Of a stretch of DNA of 64,000 nucleotides, positions 1 through 8,324 are shown one piece after another. Location of the stretch: contig CANMWK010000001.1 of NCBI GenBank assembly GCA_947501615.1, positions 186,001 to 250,000 on the forward strand. Reading direction: 5' to 3'. Source of the DNA: an uncultured Tenacibaculum sp. (GTDB lineage: Bacteria; Bacteroidota; Bacteroidia; Flavobacteriales; Flavobacteriaceae). The notes below the pieces were generated by a model. It was given only the letters and a program-made list of their open reading frames with translations, was not told where the DNA came from and did no database searches. A program made the position numbers and the translations under genes. The stretch's first letter is position 1; each line of letters starts with the position of its first letter.

Positions 1-941
1 GCCTTATAATCTTTTAATGGAACAATAATTCCTGAGTTTTCATCAATTAACTCTGTACATCCGCCAGCATTAGTCATGATAATAGGTTTTTCAAGGCACA
101 TTGCTTCACTAATGGCTCTACCAAATCCTTCACTTAAAGACGATTGAACATATATATCACAACTTAATAATAGTGAAGGAACATCATCTCGTCTACCTAA
201 AATATGAATTCGATCTTTTATGATACTATTTTTCTTAAGCTTAGAAAGGTGAGGAGCATCTGTATTATCGCCAATTAAAACAAAATGAATTTCTTTTTCA
301 GAAGATAAAAAATTAGATGCTTGTAAAAAAAACTTTGTTCCTTTTACTTTTCTATGATTGCCAATAGAACAAACAACAATAGCATTTTTAGGAATACCTA
401 AAGTTGTATAATCAAAAGGAGTAGTACCTTTAAACCAATCTGTACTATATCCTTTAAAAATACGAACTGCTTTTTCTTTTCGTTTACCAAACAATTGTTT
501 TTTTACATGGCGATACACAAAATTACTATTACCTATAATTTTGTCAATTCTAGGATGTAAATATGTTAAGTAAGCACTCGGGTCATGCCAATGTAAACTA
601 GCAGAACCATAATATATTACTGTTTTTATATTAGGGAATTTCTTTAAAGCTTGTATACCAGTTCTACTTGTTTTTCCACAAACAAAATGCACAAGTTCAA
701 TATGATGCTTAACAATTAATTCTGAAAATTTTTTAATATAGTTTTCATCAATTTTTCCCTTAGGGTACATATTGTAAAAAACAATGTCTTGATCTTCATT
801 CTTAATATATTCAGCTACTTCTTCACTAATACGACCAATTAAATGAATTGTAACACCTTCACGTTTTAGACCAATACATAATGCTATTTGAGCTATTTGA
901 GCACTTAAATTACCACCACCAACAACAAAAAACACGTTCAT
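1..941 (-). CDS. Glycosyltransferase family 4 protein, 3'-truncated by window edge
   Basis: Reading leftwards from an ATG at 941, an open frame of about 313 codons runs off the window start. The N-terminus (MNVFFVVGGGNLSAQ) is a Rossmann-type glycine-rich start. The C-terminal half holds the usual GT-B landmarks: SIGNHRKVKGTKFF at the start of the nucleotide-sugar domain, then EGFGRAISEAM and TNAGGCTEL, the donor-binding region with the E-x7-E pattern of GT4 enzymes. It probably transfers a sugar from a nucleotide donor to a surface glycan. The acceptor cannot be inferred. It lies 25 nt downstream of mazG on the same strand and may be cotranscribed. A GGAGGAG sits only one base from the ATG, too close for a normal ribosome site. 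The last few dozen residues lie outside the window. Confidence 0.85.
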   Translation of the reverse strand, partial: MNVFFVVGGGNLSAQIAQIALCIGLKREGVTIHLIGRISEEVAEYIKNEDQDIVFYNMYPKGKIDENYIKKFSELIVKHHIELVHFVCGKTSRTGIQALKKFPNIKTVIYYGSASLHWHDPSAYLTYLHPRIDKIIGNSNFVYRHVKKQLFGKRKEKAVRIFKGYSTDWFKGTTPFDYTTLGIPKNAIVVCSIGNHRKVKGTKFFLQASNFLSSEKEIHFVLIGDNTDAPHLSKLKKNSIIKDRIHILGRRDDVPSLLLSCDIYVQSSLSEGFGRAISEAMCLEKPIIMTNAGGCTELIDENSGIIVPLKDYK

Positions 942-966
942 ACTCCTCCGAATTAAATAATTTTAT

Positions 967-1746
967 TTATTTGAAAATCTTTTTAGCTTCATTCCAATAT
1001 ACATCCATTTCGGTTAATGACATATCGGAAAGTTGTTTACCAGATGCCTTAGTTTTTTCTTCTAGGTATTGAAATCTATGGATAAATTTTTTATTTGTTT
1101 TTTCTAAAGCATTTTCAGGATTAATGTTGATAAAACGAGCATAATTAATCATAGAAAACAGCACATCACCAAATTCTTTTTCAATGTTTTCTTGGTTTCC
1201 TATTTTGATTTCTTCATTCAACTCATTGAGTTCTTCTTGAACTTTCTCCCAAACTTGATGCGGTTCTTCCCAATCAAATCCAACTCCAGCAACCTTATCC
1301 TGAATTCGGTTCGCCTTTACTAATGCAGGTAAGCTTTTAGGAACCCCTTCTAAAACAGAGTTTTTACCTTCTTTTAGTTTTAGTTTTTCCCAATTTTGTT
1401 TTACTTCTTCTTCGTTTTCTACTTTAATATCACCATAAATATGTGGATGGCGATCAATTAATTTGTCTGAAATTGCATTAGCAATATCTGCAATATCAAA
1501 AGCATTTTTTTCACTTCCAATTTTAGCATAAAAAACGATGTGCAAAAGCACATCGCCTAATTCTTTTTTTAATTCTTCTAGGTTGTTATCTAAGATAGCA
1601 TCACCCAGTTCGTAAACTTCTTCAATAGTTAAATGTCGTAAGCTTTCTAAAGTTTGCTTTTTATCCCAAGGACATTTTTCTCGCAGCTCATCCATTATAT
1701 CTAACAGACGATTAAATGCATCTAGTTGTTGTTTACGAGTATTCAT
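967..1746 (-). CDS. mazG: Nucleoside triphosphate pyrophosphohydrolase MazG
   Basis: 259 residues, the usual length for two-domain MazG. The first domain shows EEVYE (42-46) and ELGD (62-65), the Mg-binding EExxE...ExxD pattern; the second repeats it around residues 160-200 (ELNELNEE, EFGDVLFSMINYAR). The family hydrolyses (d)NTPs to NMP and pyrophosphate, cleaning the nucleotide pool, and in some bacteria it lowers ppGpp during starvation. The protein is cytosolic. Its ATG lies two bases from the stop of the DUF5606 gene, so the two are almost certainly cotranscribed. The start is chosen for the conserved MNTRKQQLDAFNRLL opening, which runs straight into the first domain. Confidence 0.95.
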   Translation of the reverse strand: MNTRKQQLDAFNRLLDIMDELREKCPWDKKQTLESLRHLTIEEVYELGDAILDNNLEELKKELGDVLLHIVFYAKIGSEKNAFDIADIANAISDKLIDRHPHIYGDIKVENEEEVKQNWEKLKLKEGKNSVLEGVPKSLPALVKANRIQDKVAGVGFDWEEPHQVWEKVQEELNELNEEIKIGNQENIEKEFGDVLFSMINYARFININPENALEKTNKKFIHRFQYLEEKTKASGKQLSDMSLTEMDVYWNEAKKIFK

Positions 1747-1748
1747 TT

Positions 1749-2171
1749 TTATTCTTCTTCGTCTGTTCCAACATTTTCTTCATTTAAAGAAGAAAAGTCA
1801 AAATCAGCTTTTACCAAAATATTATACCATTGTATTACCTTTTTAATATTTGAAGTATATACACGTTCTTCATCGTATCCAGGTAATACTTCTGCAAAGT
1901 AAGCCGTAAGTTTATTGGCGCTTTCTTTGTGAGAAATTGCTTCTTTATTAGCTTCTTTGTTTGCTATGTTTTTAAAGACCTCTCCTAACGGAATATCATC
2001 TTCATAAGTGAAGATAGCAATATTTTCTAATAAACTTACATTATGAGTCGCTGTGATAGGCATTCGTTTACCATCGATTAACGATTTTACAATAACTCCT
2101 GCTTTTGTTTGTGACAAAATTTCATATAAACCAGGCTTTCCTGATACTGCTATTATTTTACTAAATTCCAT
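1749..2171 (-). CDS. DUF5606 family protein (conserved in Bacteroidota, function unknown)
   Basis: 140 residues without signal peptide or membrane segment, hence cytosolic. The first 65 residues (MEFSKIIAVSGKPGLYEIL, then VKSLIDGKRMP) form a compact beta-rich module, and the rest is acidic and ends EENVGTDEEE. I recognise the layout as the DUF5606 family, which is typically found beside def and mazG in this lineage; no activity is known to me. It is packed between def (8 nt upstream) and mazG (2 nt downstream). The constant company of peptide deformylase, RuvX and MazG hints at a housekeeping role linked to translation or nucleotide quality control, but that is inference from position only. 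Confidence 0.8.
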   Translation of the reverse strand: MEFSKIIAVSGKPGLYEILSQTKAGVIVKSLIDGKRMPITATHNVSLLENIAIFTYEDDIPLGEVFKNIANKEANKEAISHKESANKLTAYFAEVLPGYDEERVYTSNIKKVIQWYNILVKADFDFSSLNEENVGTDEEE

Positions 2172-2179
2172 GTAATAAA

Positions 2180-2764
2180 TTATCTTTTTGAATTAGGAAA
2201 ACGCATTCTATATCCAGAATTAATTTTTCCTTTTGATATATTTTCTAATTTTTTCTTAATTAATCTTTTCTTCAACGAAGATAGTTTATCTGTGAATAAA
2301 ACTCCTTCGATATGATCGTATTCGTGTTGAAATACTCGTGCAGCTAAACCAGTATATGTTTCTGTATGTTTTTCAAAATTTTCATCTAAATATTCAACCT
2401 TTATATTAGGCTTTCTCCAAACATCTTCTCGAACATCAGGAATACTTAAACACCCTTCATTAAATACCCATTCTTCACCTTCTTCATCAAGAATTTTAGG
2501 ATTGATAAAAACTTTATTAAACGATTCTAGAACTGTTTTTTCATCTTCAGGTAAATCGTCATCTTCAGCAAAAGGAGAAGCATCAATAACAAATAAACGA
2601 AGATCTTTTCCAATTTGAGGAGCTGCTAAACCTACTCCAGATGCATTATACATGGTCTCTTTCATGTTTGCAATGAGCTCAGAAAGATTAGGATAGTCTT
2701 TAGTTATTTCTTTCCCAACTTTTCTAAGTACAGGGTCTCCGTAAGCAACTATAGGTAGTATCAT
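2180..2764 (-). CDS. def: Peptide deformylase
   Basis: 194 residues. All three signature motifs are present: GVGLAAPQIG (43-52), EGCLS (103-107, the Cys metal ligand) and HEYDH (147-151, two His ligands and the catalytic Glu). The enzyme removes the formyl group from the N-terminal methionine of nascent proteins. It carries an acidic insertion around residues 64-82 (EDDDLPEDEK) between motifs 1 and 2, and a basic C-terminal tail (LKKRLIKKKLENISKGK). The HIEG after the metal motif replaces the commoner HLxG. It lies between ruvX and the DUF5606 gene, with its own likely promoter in the 57-nt gap to ruvX. Confidence 0.96.
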   Translation of the reverse strand: MILPIVAYGDPVLRKVGKEITKDYPNLSELIANMKETMYNASGVGLAAPQIGKDLRLFVIDASPFAEDDDLPEDEKTVLESFNKVFINPKILDEEGEEWVFNEGCLSIPDVREDVWRKPNIKVEYLDENFEKHTETYTGLAARVFQHEYDHIEGVLFTDKLSSLKKRLIKKKLENISKGKINSGYRMRFPNSKR

Positions 2765-2789
2765 ATACTATGGTAATTTTTAGTGCAAG

Positions 2790-2797
2790 CAAAAGTA
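2790..2797 (-). promoter_or_regulatory. Putative -7 element for def
   Basis: On the minus strand this reads TACTTTTG, an exact match to the Bacteroidota -7 consensus TAnnTTTG, 25 nt before the def ATG. No convincing TTTG partner is visible about 19 nt further upstream, so this is a half-site call. Confidence 0.4.
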
Positions 2798-2821
2798 CAA
2801 ATAAGCTTTGTTTACTTAAAA

Positions 2822-3232
2822 TTATTTATTGTATAAATAAGATTGTAGTATAATTGTAGCACTAATTTCATCTACTAAGGCCTTATTTCTTCGTTGTTTC
2901 TTTTTTAATCCACTATCTATCATTGTCTGAAAAGCCATTTTAGAAGTGAAGCGTTCATCTACTCTTTGTAAAGGGATTGAAGGAATTTCTTTTTGTAACT
3001 TCTCTAAAAAAGGAATAATTAACTCCTCACTTTCACTATCGGTATTATCCATTTGTTTGGGTTTTCCAATAATGAATAATTCAACATTTTCAGCGCTAAC
3101 GTAGTCTTTTAAAAAATCAATTAACGTATCGGTCGCTACAGTAGTTAAACCAGAAGCTATAATTTGTAACTCATCTGTTACAGCAATTCCAGTTCTTTTT
3201 AGTCCATAATCTATTGCTAGTATTCTTGCCAA
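2822..3232 (-). CDS. ruvX: Putative pre-16S rRNA nuclease / Holliday-junction resolvase-like YqgF
   Basis: 136 residues, the standard YqgF/RuvX length. It opens with ARILAIDYGLKRTGIAVTD, the first RNase-H-like strand with catalytic Asp7, followed by a conserved middle strand (LFIIGKPKQMD) and the ERFTS (113-117) and VDEISATIIL (120s) regions holding the remaining acidic residues. In E. coli the family trims the 5' end of 16S rRNA precursor; a resolvase role was the older proposal. It is first in the minus-strand run leading to def and mazG and diverges from dapD across 124 nt. Confidence 0.93.
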   Translation of the reverse strand: MARILAIDYGLKRTGIAVTDELQIIASGLTTVATDTLIDFLKDYVSAENVELFIIGKPKQMDNTDSESEELIIPFLEKLQKEIPSIPLQRVDERFTSKMAFQTMIDSGLKKKQRRNKALVDEISATIILQSYLYNK

Positions 3233-3251
3233 GTTTACTTTTTATTTTGAG

Positions 3252-3259
3252 CAAAAATA
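3252..3259 (-). promoter_or_regulatory. Putative -7 element for ruvX
   Basis: The minus strand reads TATTTTTG, matching TAnnTTTG, about 20 nt before the ruvX ATG in the ruvX-dapD divergent region. Confidence 0.4.
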
Positions 3260-3329
3260 GTCATTTTAAACAAGGAATTATTTTCTGTTTAAAAAATGTG
3301 TTTTACTATTAATTCTTTAAGGGTAAACT

Positions 3330-3337
3330 TATATTTG
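3330..3337 (+). promoter_or_regulatory. Putative -7 element for dapD
   Basis: TATATTTG matches TAnnTTTG exactly and ends 19 nt before the dapD ATG. A T-rich stretch but no clear TTTG lies at the -33 position. Confidence 0.5.
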
Positions 3338-3356
3338 TAAAAAATATATAACCAAG

Positions 3357-4172
3357 ATGACTGAAATTCGTTCTATTATAGAAAACGCATGGGATAACCG
3401 AGAATTGTTGAAAAATGAAGAAACAACAGCTGCAATAAGAAAGATAATTGATTTATTAGATGCAGGTGAGCTTAGGGTTGCAGAGCCTACAACTGATGGA
3501 TGGCAAGTAAATGAATGGGTGAAGAAGGCTGTAGTATTGTATTTTCCAATTCAGAAAATGGAAACTTTAGAAGCGGGTATTTTTGAGTATCATGATAAAA
3601 TTCCATTAAAAAGAAATTATAAAGCAAGAGGAATTCGTGTAGTACCTAATGCAGTTGCTCGTCATGGAGCTTACATTTCTTCAGGTACTATTTTAATGCC
3701 AAGTTATGTAAATATTGGTGCTTATGTAGATGAAGGTACTATGGTTGATACTTGGGCAACTGTAGGTTCTTGTGCTCAAATAGGTAAGAATGTACATTTA
3801 TCTGGAGGTGTTGGTATTGGAGGTGTATTAGAACCTTTACAAGCTGCGCCAGTAATTATTGAAGATAATGCTTTCTTAGGATCTAGAAGTATTGTTGTTG
3901 AAGGAGTTCGAGTAGAAAAAGAGGCAGTTTTAGGAGCTAATGTTGTATTAACAGCATCTACAAAAATTATAGATGTTACTGGAGATGAACCTGTAGAAAT
4001 GAAAGGAATAGTTCCTGCTCGTTCTGTTGTAATTCCAGGAAGTTATACCAAGAAGTTTCCTGCGGGCGAATATAATGTGCCATGTGCATTAATTATAGGG
4101 AAACGTAAAGAAAGTACTAATAAAAAAACATCGTTAAACGATGCATTGAGAGAGCATAATGTAGCCGTTTAA
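3357..4172 (+). CDS. dapD: 2,3,4,5-tetrahydropyridine-2,6-dicarboxylate N-succinyltransferase
   Basis: 271 residues, typical for DapD. The N-terminal helical domain (about 1-95) is followed by a left-handed beta-helix built from hexapeptide repeats (about 100-235, such as INIGAYVDEGTMVDTWATVG-type turns) and a short C-terminal strand region. The invariant GSCAQIGKNVHLSGG and GGVLEPLQAAP segments are present. It transfers succinyl from succinyl-CoA to tetrahydrodipicolinate in the meso-diaminopimelate/lysine pathway, feeding peptidoglycan. It is monocistronic: its own -7 element precedes it and a strong hairpin terminator follows 26 nt after the stop. Confidence 0.97.
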   Translation: MTEIRSIIENAWDNRELLKNEETTAAIRKIIDLLDAGELRVAEPTTDGWQVNEWVKKAVVLYFPIQKMETLEAGIFEYHDKIPLKRNYKARGIRVVPNAVARHGAYISSGTILMPSYVNIGAYVDEGTMVDTWATVGSCAQIGKNVHLSGGVGIGGVLEPLQAAPVIIEDNAFLGSRSIVVEGVRVEKEAVLGANVVLTASTKIIDVTGDEPVEMKGIVPARSVVIPGSYTKKFPAGEYNVPCALIIGKRKESTNKKTSLNDALREHNVAV

Positions 4173-4198
4173 TAACTAAATTAGTTTTTTATAATTTT

Positions 4199-4233
4199 AA
4201 GATCAAATATAATTCTATATTTGATCTTTTTTT
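4199..4233 (+). terminator. Rho-independent terminator of dapD
   Basis: A perfect 13-bp stem (arms 4199-4211 and 4216-4228, AAGATCAAATATA) closes a 4-nt loop and is followed by a run of T. It separates dapD from the glycosyltransferase block. Confidence 0.85.
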
Positions 4234-4288
4234 ATGGGCGTAGCCAAAGGGAAAATGACCTGAGTCTTGCCTAGAAGAACTTTACGTA

Positions 4289-5038
4289 ATGAATAAAATA
4301 GTAGTATACACAGGAGCTTTTGGAGATGATTATGGTTTTATTCCTCAAAAAAAAATAGAAGGAGTTGATTTTTTTTGTTTTACAGATAACGTAAAAAAAG
4401 TTCAATCACCATGGAAGCCTTTAGAAGTAAAAGATAAAAATCTAACAAATCATCTAAGGAATAGACACGCAAAATTATTACCACATTTATATTTTCAGAA
4501 TTATGATATCAGTATTTATATTGATAGTAATTATTTAATTATTGGAGATATTCTTGAGCTACTTGATAGTTTGGGAGAAGATTTTAAAATGGGAATTTTC
4601 GATCATAATCAATGTGATGATAGTAGAGATTGTGTTTACGAGGAGCATAAAGCTATTTTAAAGTTAGGAGAAGAAACAGGGGTTTATAAAGATAATCCTG
4701 AGGCAATGAAGAAACAAATTGAGTTTTTCAAGAACGAAGGATATCCTGAACATAACGGATTAATTTTTGCTGCAGTGCTAATTCGAAAACATAATGACGA
4801 GCAGGTAATTAAAGTAATGGAAGATTGGTGGGGATTTGTATCAACCCAAAGTAAAAGAGATCAGTTAAGTTTTAATTATGTGGCATGGAAAAATAATTTT
4901 AAGCCAACCATAATTAATGGGGATTTACGAAGAGGAAATTCTTATTTTTATTATTTATGTGACGCAAGAAAGGATTACATACCTAAGTTAATTAAATATA
5001 AAGTCAAACGATTTTTTGGAATAAAAAAACATCCGTAG
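4289..5038 (+). CDS. DUF616 (TOD1/MUCI70-like) glycosyltransferase-like protein
   Basis: 249 residues without signal peptide. The start MNKIVVYTGAFGDDYGF and the following DFFCFTDN, LRNRHAKLLPH and DISIYIDSNYLI segments match the DUF616 pattern, in which a YTaxfGxYD opening and a D-x-(S/N)-type metal site identify a GT-A fold related to plant TOD1/MUCI70 proteins. It is first in a run of four same-strand sugar transferases (next gene overlaps by one base, TAGTG), so it likely contributes one step to a common surface polysaccharide. Donor and acceptor are unknown. The C-terminal 20 residues are strongly basic (KLIKYKVKRFFGIKKHP), which suggests contact with the membrane face. Confidence 0.75.
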   Translation: MNKIVVYTGAFGDDYGFIPQKKIEGVDFFCFTDNVKKVQSPWKPLEVKDKNLTNHLRNRHAKLLPHLYFQNYDISIYIDSNYLIIGDILELLDSLGEDFKMGIFDHNQCDDSRDCVYEEHKAILKLGEETGVYKDNPEAMKKQIEFFKNEGYPEHNGLIFAAVLIRKHNDEQVIKVMEDWWGFVSTQSKRDQLSFNYVAWKNNFKPTIINGDLRRGNSYFYYLCDARKDYIPKLIKYKVKRFFGIKKHP

Positions 5039-5838
5039 TGGTTAAATTATCAATAATAATATCATATTACAAAGCTTTGGGTCATTTAAAATTGATACTA
5101 GAAGCCTTGAATAATCAAAGTGTTAAAGAATTTGAAGCTATTGTGTCTGAAGATGATAATAACCCAGAAACCATAGATTTTTTAAATTCAAATCGCGATC
5201 AATATCATTTTTCAATTCTTCATGTAAATCAAGAAAAAGACGACGGATTCAGAAAAAATGAAATGCTAAATAAATCGATTAAAACTTCTAATTCGGATAA
5301 TTTAGTGTTTATAGACGGTGATTGTATTCCTCACAAACATTTTGTAAAAGCTTATATAAGTCAAATAGAAGAAGGGGTTATGTGTAAAGGTAGAAGAGTA
5401 ATGCTAGGTGAAAAAATAACTAAAAATATTACCCTTAATAAAACAATAAAACCTTTACGTACAGTAACTGTTTTACTATCTGATTCTGATAATAAAAAGG
5501 AAGCAATTTATTTAAAAAATAGAAGTTTAACCTTAACAATGAAAGAGAAAGGATTGTTGGGGTGCAATTGGGGGATACAAAAAAAGCATTTGATTGCAAT
5601 TAATGGTTTTGATGAAGATTACATTCGTGCAGCAGTGGGAGAAGATTCAGATATTGAATGGAGATTACAACGAATTGGTGTAGAAAGTAAATCTATGAAG
5701 AATAAAGCTATTGTGTATCACTTGTATCATGAAAGAGGGTATTCTGAAGAAGGTGTAGCAATGAATTGGGATATGTTACGAGAAAAAATGGATAAAGACC
5801 TGTATATTTGTGTTAACGGATTAGAAAAACTGTCGTAA
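5038..5838 (+). CDS. Glycosyltransferase family 2 protein
   Basis: 266 residues. The GT-A fold begins at KLSIIISYYKALGHL, with VSEDDNN as the nucleotide-binding Asp loop (about residue 38) and FIDGDCIPH as the DxD metal motif (about 94). The C-terminal part carries GCNWGIQKKHLIAINGFDE and the acidic GEDSDIEWRLQR, the galactosyltransferase-type acceptor region found in many GT2 proteins. The only in-frame start near the domain is GTG at 5038, overlapping the stop of the DUF616 gene by one base, which argues for translational coupling. It is probably cytosolic or peripheral, acting on a lipid-linked glycan. The sugar added cannot be told. Confidence 0.88.
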   Translation: MVKLSIIISYYKALGHLKLILEALNNQSVKEFEAIVSEDDNNPETIDFLNSNRDQYHFSILHVNQEKDDGFRKNEMLNKSIKTSNSDNLVFIDGDCIPHKHFVKAYISQIEEGVMCKGRRVMLGEKITKNITLNKTIKPLRTVTVLLSDSDNKKEAIYLKNRSLTLTMKEKGLLGCNWGIQKKHLIAINGFDEDYIRAAVGEDSDIEWRLQRIGVESKSMKNKAIVYHLYHERGYSEEGVAMNWDMLREKMDKDLYICVNGLEKLS

Positions 5839-6948
5839 ATGAGGATAGGGTTCGATGCTAAAAGAGCATTTCATAATACTACAGGCTTAGGAAACTACAG
5901 TAGAGATTTGATTCGAATTTTATATGAATATTTTCCTGAAGAGGATTACTATTTATATACTACAAAACCCAAAAAAGTAGATCGGTTAGATGGAAGTAAG
6001 TTTACAGAAGTTTTACCTCACAGTAAGTTTTGGAAAAAATTTTCTTCAATATGGAGGCAAGGACCAGTAACTCGTCAAATAGAAAAAGACAGCATTGAGT
6101 TATATCATGGACTTTCAGGAGAGATTCCTAGAAATCTTAAAAAAACTGGAGCAAAATCTGTAGTTACGATACATGATTTAATCTTTGTTCGTTACCCTAA
6201 ACTATATTCTTTTTTTGATAGAAAAATACATTTTAATAAATTTAAATATGCTGTCAATCATGCTGATAAAATTATTGCGATAAGTGAGCAAACGAAAAGA
6301 GATATTGTTAAGTTTTTAAAAATAGATCCTTCTAAAATAACGGTTATTTATCAGGGATGTCATGCTGTCTTCAAAGAAGAAGCATCAGAAATTCAAAGAA
6401 TGGCTGTGAAGCAAAAATATAATTTGCCAGATCAATTTATTTTGAATGTAGGTACTATAGAAGAGCGAAAAAATCTATTGAGTATTGTTAAAGCTATAAA
6501 AGATATAGATATTTGTTTAGTCGTAGCAGGAAGGAAAACAAATTATTTTGATACAGTACAAGAATATATTGAAACACATCAACTTCAAGATAAAGTAAAA
6601 TTTTTAGAAAGTGTTGTTTTAAAAGACTTGGCTATTTTATATCAAATGGCCGAAATTTTTGTTTACCCTAGTATTTTTGAGGGCTTTGGAATACCAATTA
6701 TAGAAGCTTTATATTCAAAAACACCAGTTGTTACAACTAAAGGAGGTGTTTTTCCTGAAGCTGGAGGACCAAATTCAATTTATGTTGAGCCTAACAATAT
6801 AAAGCAATTAACTATAGAAATTGATGCATTATTACAAGACAAATTAAGAAGAAAACAAATAGCTGAAAAAAGCTATGCTTTTGTGCAAAAATTTAATGAT
6901 GAAGGAATTGCTAATGCTATAATGAATCTTTACAAACAATTAGTTTAA
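5839..6948 (+). CDS. Glycosyltransferase family 4 protein
   Basis: 369 residues, normal for GT4. The N-terminal domain starts RIGFDAKRAFHNTTGLGNYS, the opening of the mannosyltransferase/WbaZ-like branch with its glycine-rich acceptor loop. The second domain has NVGTIEERKNL (donor loop) and FVYPSIFEGFGIPIIEAL, whose two glutamates form the E-x7-E motif. The ATG follows the preceding stop without a gap (TAA-ATG), so it belongs to the same operon. The role is extension of a surface oligosaccharide by a retaining mechanism; specificity is not deducible. Confidence 0.9.
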   Translation: MRIGFDAKRAFHNTTGLGNYSRDLIRILYEYFPEEDYYLYTTKPKKVDRLDGSKFTEVLPHSKFWKKFSSIWRQGPVTRQIEKDSIELYHGLSGEIPRNLKKTGAKSVVTIHDLIFVRYPKLYSFFDRKIHFNKFKYAVNHADKIIAISEQTKRDIVKFLKIDPSKITVIYQGCHAVFKEEASEIQRMAVKQKYNLPDQFILNVGTIEERKNLLSIVKAIKDIDICLVVAGRKTNYFDTVQEYIETHQLQDKVKFLESVVLKDLAILYQMAEIFVYPSIFEGFGIPIIEALYSKTPVVTTKGGVFPEAGGPNSIYVEPNNIKQLTIEIDALLQDKLRRKQIAEKSYAFVQKFNDEGIANAIMNLYKQLV

Positions 6949-6949
6949 T

Positions 6950-8038
6950 ATGAAAAATGTATGTTTTTTTATAAGTGTTAAATTTTGGGGAGGAGGATCT
7001 AAATTACATTTAGAACATGCTTTAGAATTTAAGAAGAAAGGATATAATGTGTTTTTTGTAGGAAACAAAAAAGGAGAAACTCTACAAAGAGCTATGGCTA
7101 ATGGTTTAGAAGTTTTTCATATTACTGGAGGAAATAGAGCGTTTTTAAACCCTTTTAAAGTCAGTAGATTAGTTCGTTTTTATAAGAAAAATAACATTGA
7201 TACAGTAGCTTTCTCAAATTCAGAAGATGTAAAACTAGCAGGGATAGCTGCTAAAATAGCAAAAGTTGATAAAATAGTTTATTTAAGAGGTTTAGCAACA
7301 ACAATTAAATACAGTTTATTAAATCGTTTTTTATTTTCAAATATTTTGACACACATTGTTGCAAATTCGGAAGCAACTAAACAAACCATATTAAAAAATC
7401 TGCATACATTTTTGAATGAAGATAAAGTGAAAGTAATTTATCATGGAATTGATGTTAATGATTTAAACTACGAAAGGAAATTAAATGAAATTCCATCAGA
7501 AAGTGAAAAGATAATTTTAGGAAATGCAGGTAGAATAACAGCACAAAAAGGACACGATAAATTAATTGAAATTGCCAAAGAATTAAAAGATAAAAAACTG
7601 AATTTCATCTTATATATTGCAGGAGTTGGTGAAGATGAACCAAAAATAAAAAGCCTGATAGAAGAGTATCAGTTACAAAACGAAGTGATGATGCTCGGTT
7701 TTGTAAAAGATATGGAAGCGTTTATGAATAGTATAGATGTTTTCCTTTTAACGTCTTTATGGGAAGGTTTTGGTTATGTGATTGTAGAAGCTATGATAAA
7801 ATCTAAACCAGTTGTAGCATATAATATGTCAAGTAATCCAGAAATAATAAGTGAAAATAAAACTGGATATTTGATAAATTATCCTGAAATATCAGATTTT
7901 GCAGATAAAGTTAGTCTTTTAAGTAAAGATAAAAAGCTCCGAGAAAGTATGGGGAATACTGCACGTCAAAGTGTAATTAATCGATTTGAACTGGAAGAAA
8001 GAATAACAGAATTTGAAGAGTACCTATTAAATAATTGA
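6950..8038 (+). CDS. Glycosyltransferase family 4 protein
   Basis: 362 residues. It opens KNVCFFISVKFWGGGSKLHLEHALEF (GT-B acceptor domain with triple glycine loop). The donor domain shows GNAGRITAQKGHDKLI and FLLTSLWEGFGYVIVEAM with the E-x7-E pair. It starts one base after the preceding stop and is the last of four linked glycosyltransferase genes. A short copy of an interspersed repeat begins five nucleotides after the stop, and no strong hairpin terminator is visible. Confidence 0.9.
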   Translation: MKNVCFFISVKFWGGGSKLHLEHALEFKKKGYNVFFVGNKKGETLQRAMANGLEVFHITGGNRAFLNPFKVSRLVRFYKKNNIDTVAFSNSEDVKLAGIAAKIAKVDKIVYLRGLATTIKYSLLNRFLFSNILTHIVANSEATKQTILKNLHTFLNEDKVKVIYHGIDVNDLNYERKLNEIPSESEKIILGNAGRITAQKGHDKLIEIAKELKDKKLNFILYIAGVGEDEPKIKSLIEEYQLQNEVMMLGFVKDMEAFMNSIDVFLLTSLWEGFGYVIVEAMIKSKPVVAYNMSSNPEIISENKTGYLINYPEISDFADKVSLLSKDKKLRESMGNTARQSVINRFELEERITEFEEYLLNN

Positions 8039-8042
8039 TTTA

Positions 8043-8141
8043 ACCGCAGGGCGATAGTCAAGAGTTTAATTACCAGTAACTTGTGTCGAAAGTTAAAAAA
8101 ATTTCAATTAGATAGTTCGTATGCTTGCATCGAAGTAGTTC
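8043..8141 (+). repeat. Interspersed repeat family A, copy 1
   Basis: About 100 nt beginning CGCAGGGCGATAGTCAAGAG and ending around CTTGCATCGAAGTAGTTCAC. It aligns along its whole length with 22566-22672, with the same order of blocks (gcgatagYcaagRgtttaatt, acttgtRtcgaaa, tgcttgcatcg, agttca). This copy has lost the perfect palindromes that the second copy keeps, so it appears degenerate. It sits directly after the glycosyltransferase operon. The rest of the 286-nt gap (8142-8324) shows no gene or structure that I can support. Confidence 0.6.
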
Positions 8142-8324
8142 ACTTATTTGTTATTAGTTGTTGGTGGTAAAAACTAACGTCAATCTTAATTCGTTTCAAA
8201 TTTTTTATAACAAAATTACTCGTTACTAAAACCAAGAGATTCCGAAGTACTAAAATAAGTTAGGTGTATGCGAGTTCAAATGATCTAGAACAAGTAGTAT
8301 CACAAAAAAGGAAATACAATTTAA

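Noticed and set aside
942..950. GGAGGAG before the truncated glycosyltransferase as a Shine-Dalgarno site
   Set aside because: It ends one base from the ATG, far too close, and genes in this window generally lack such sites.
4234..4275. A possible third copy of repeat family A after dapD (GGGCGTAGCCAAAGGG)
   Set aside because: Only about 16 bases resemble the repeat start and none of the palindromic blocks follow.
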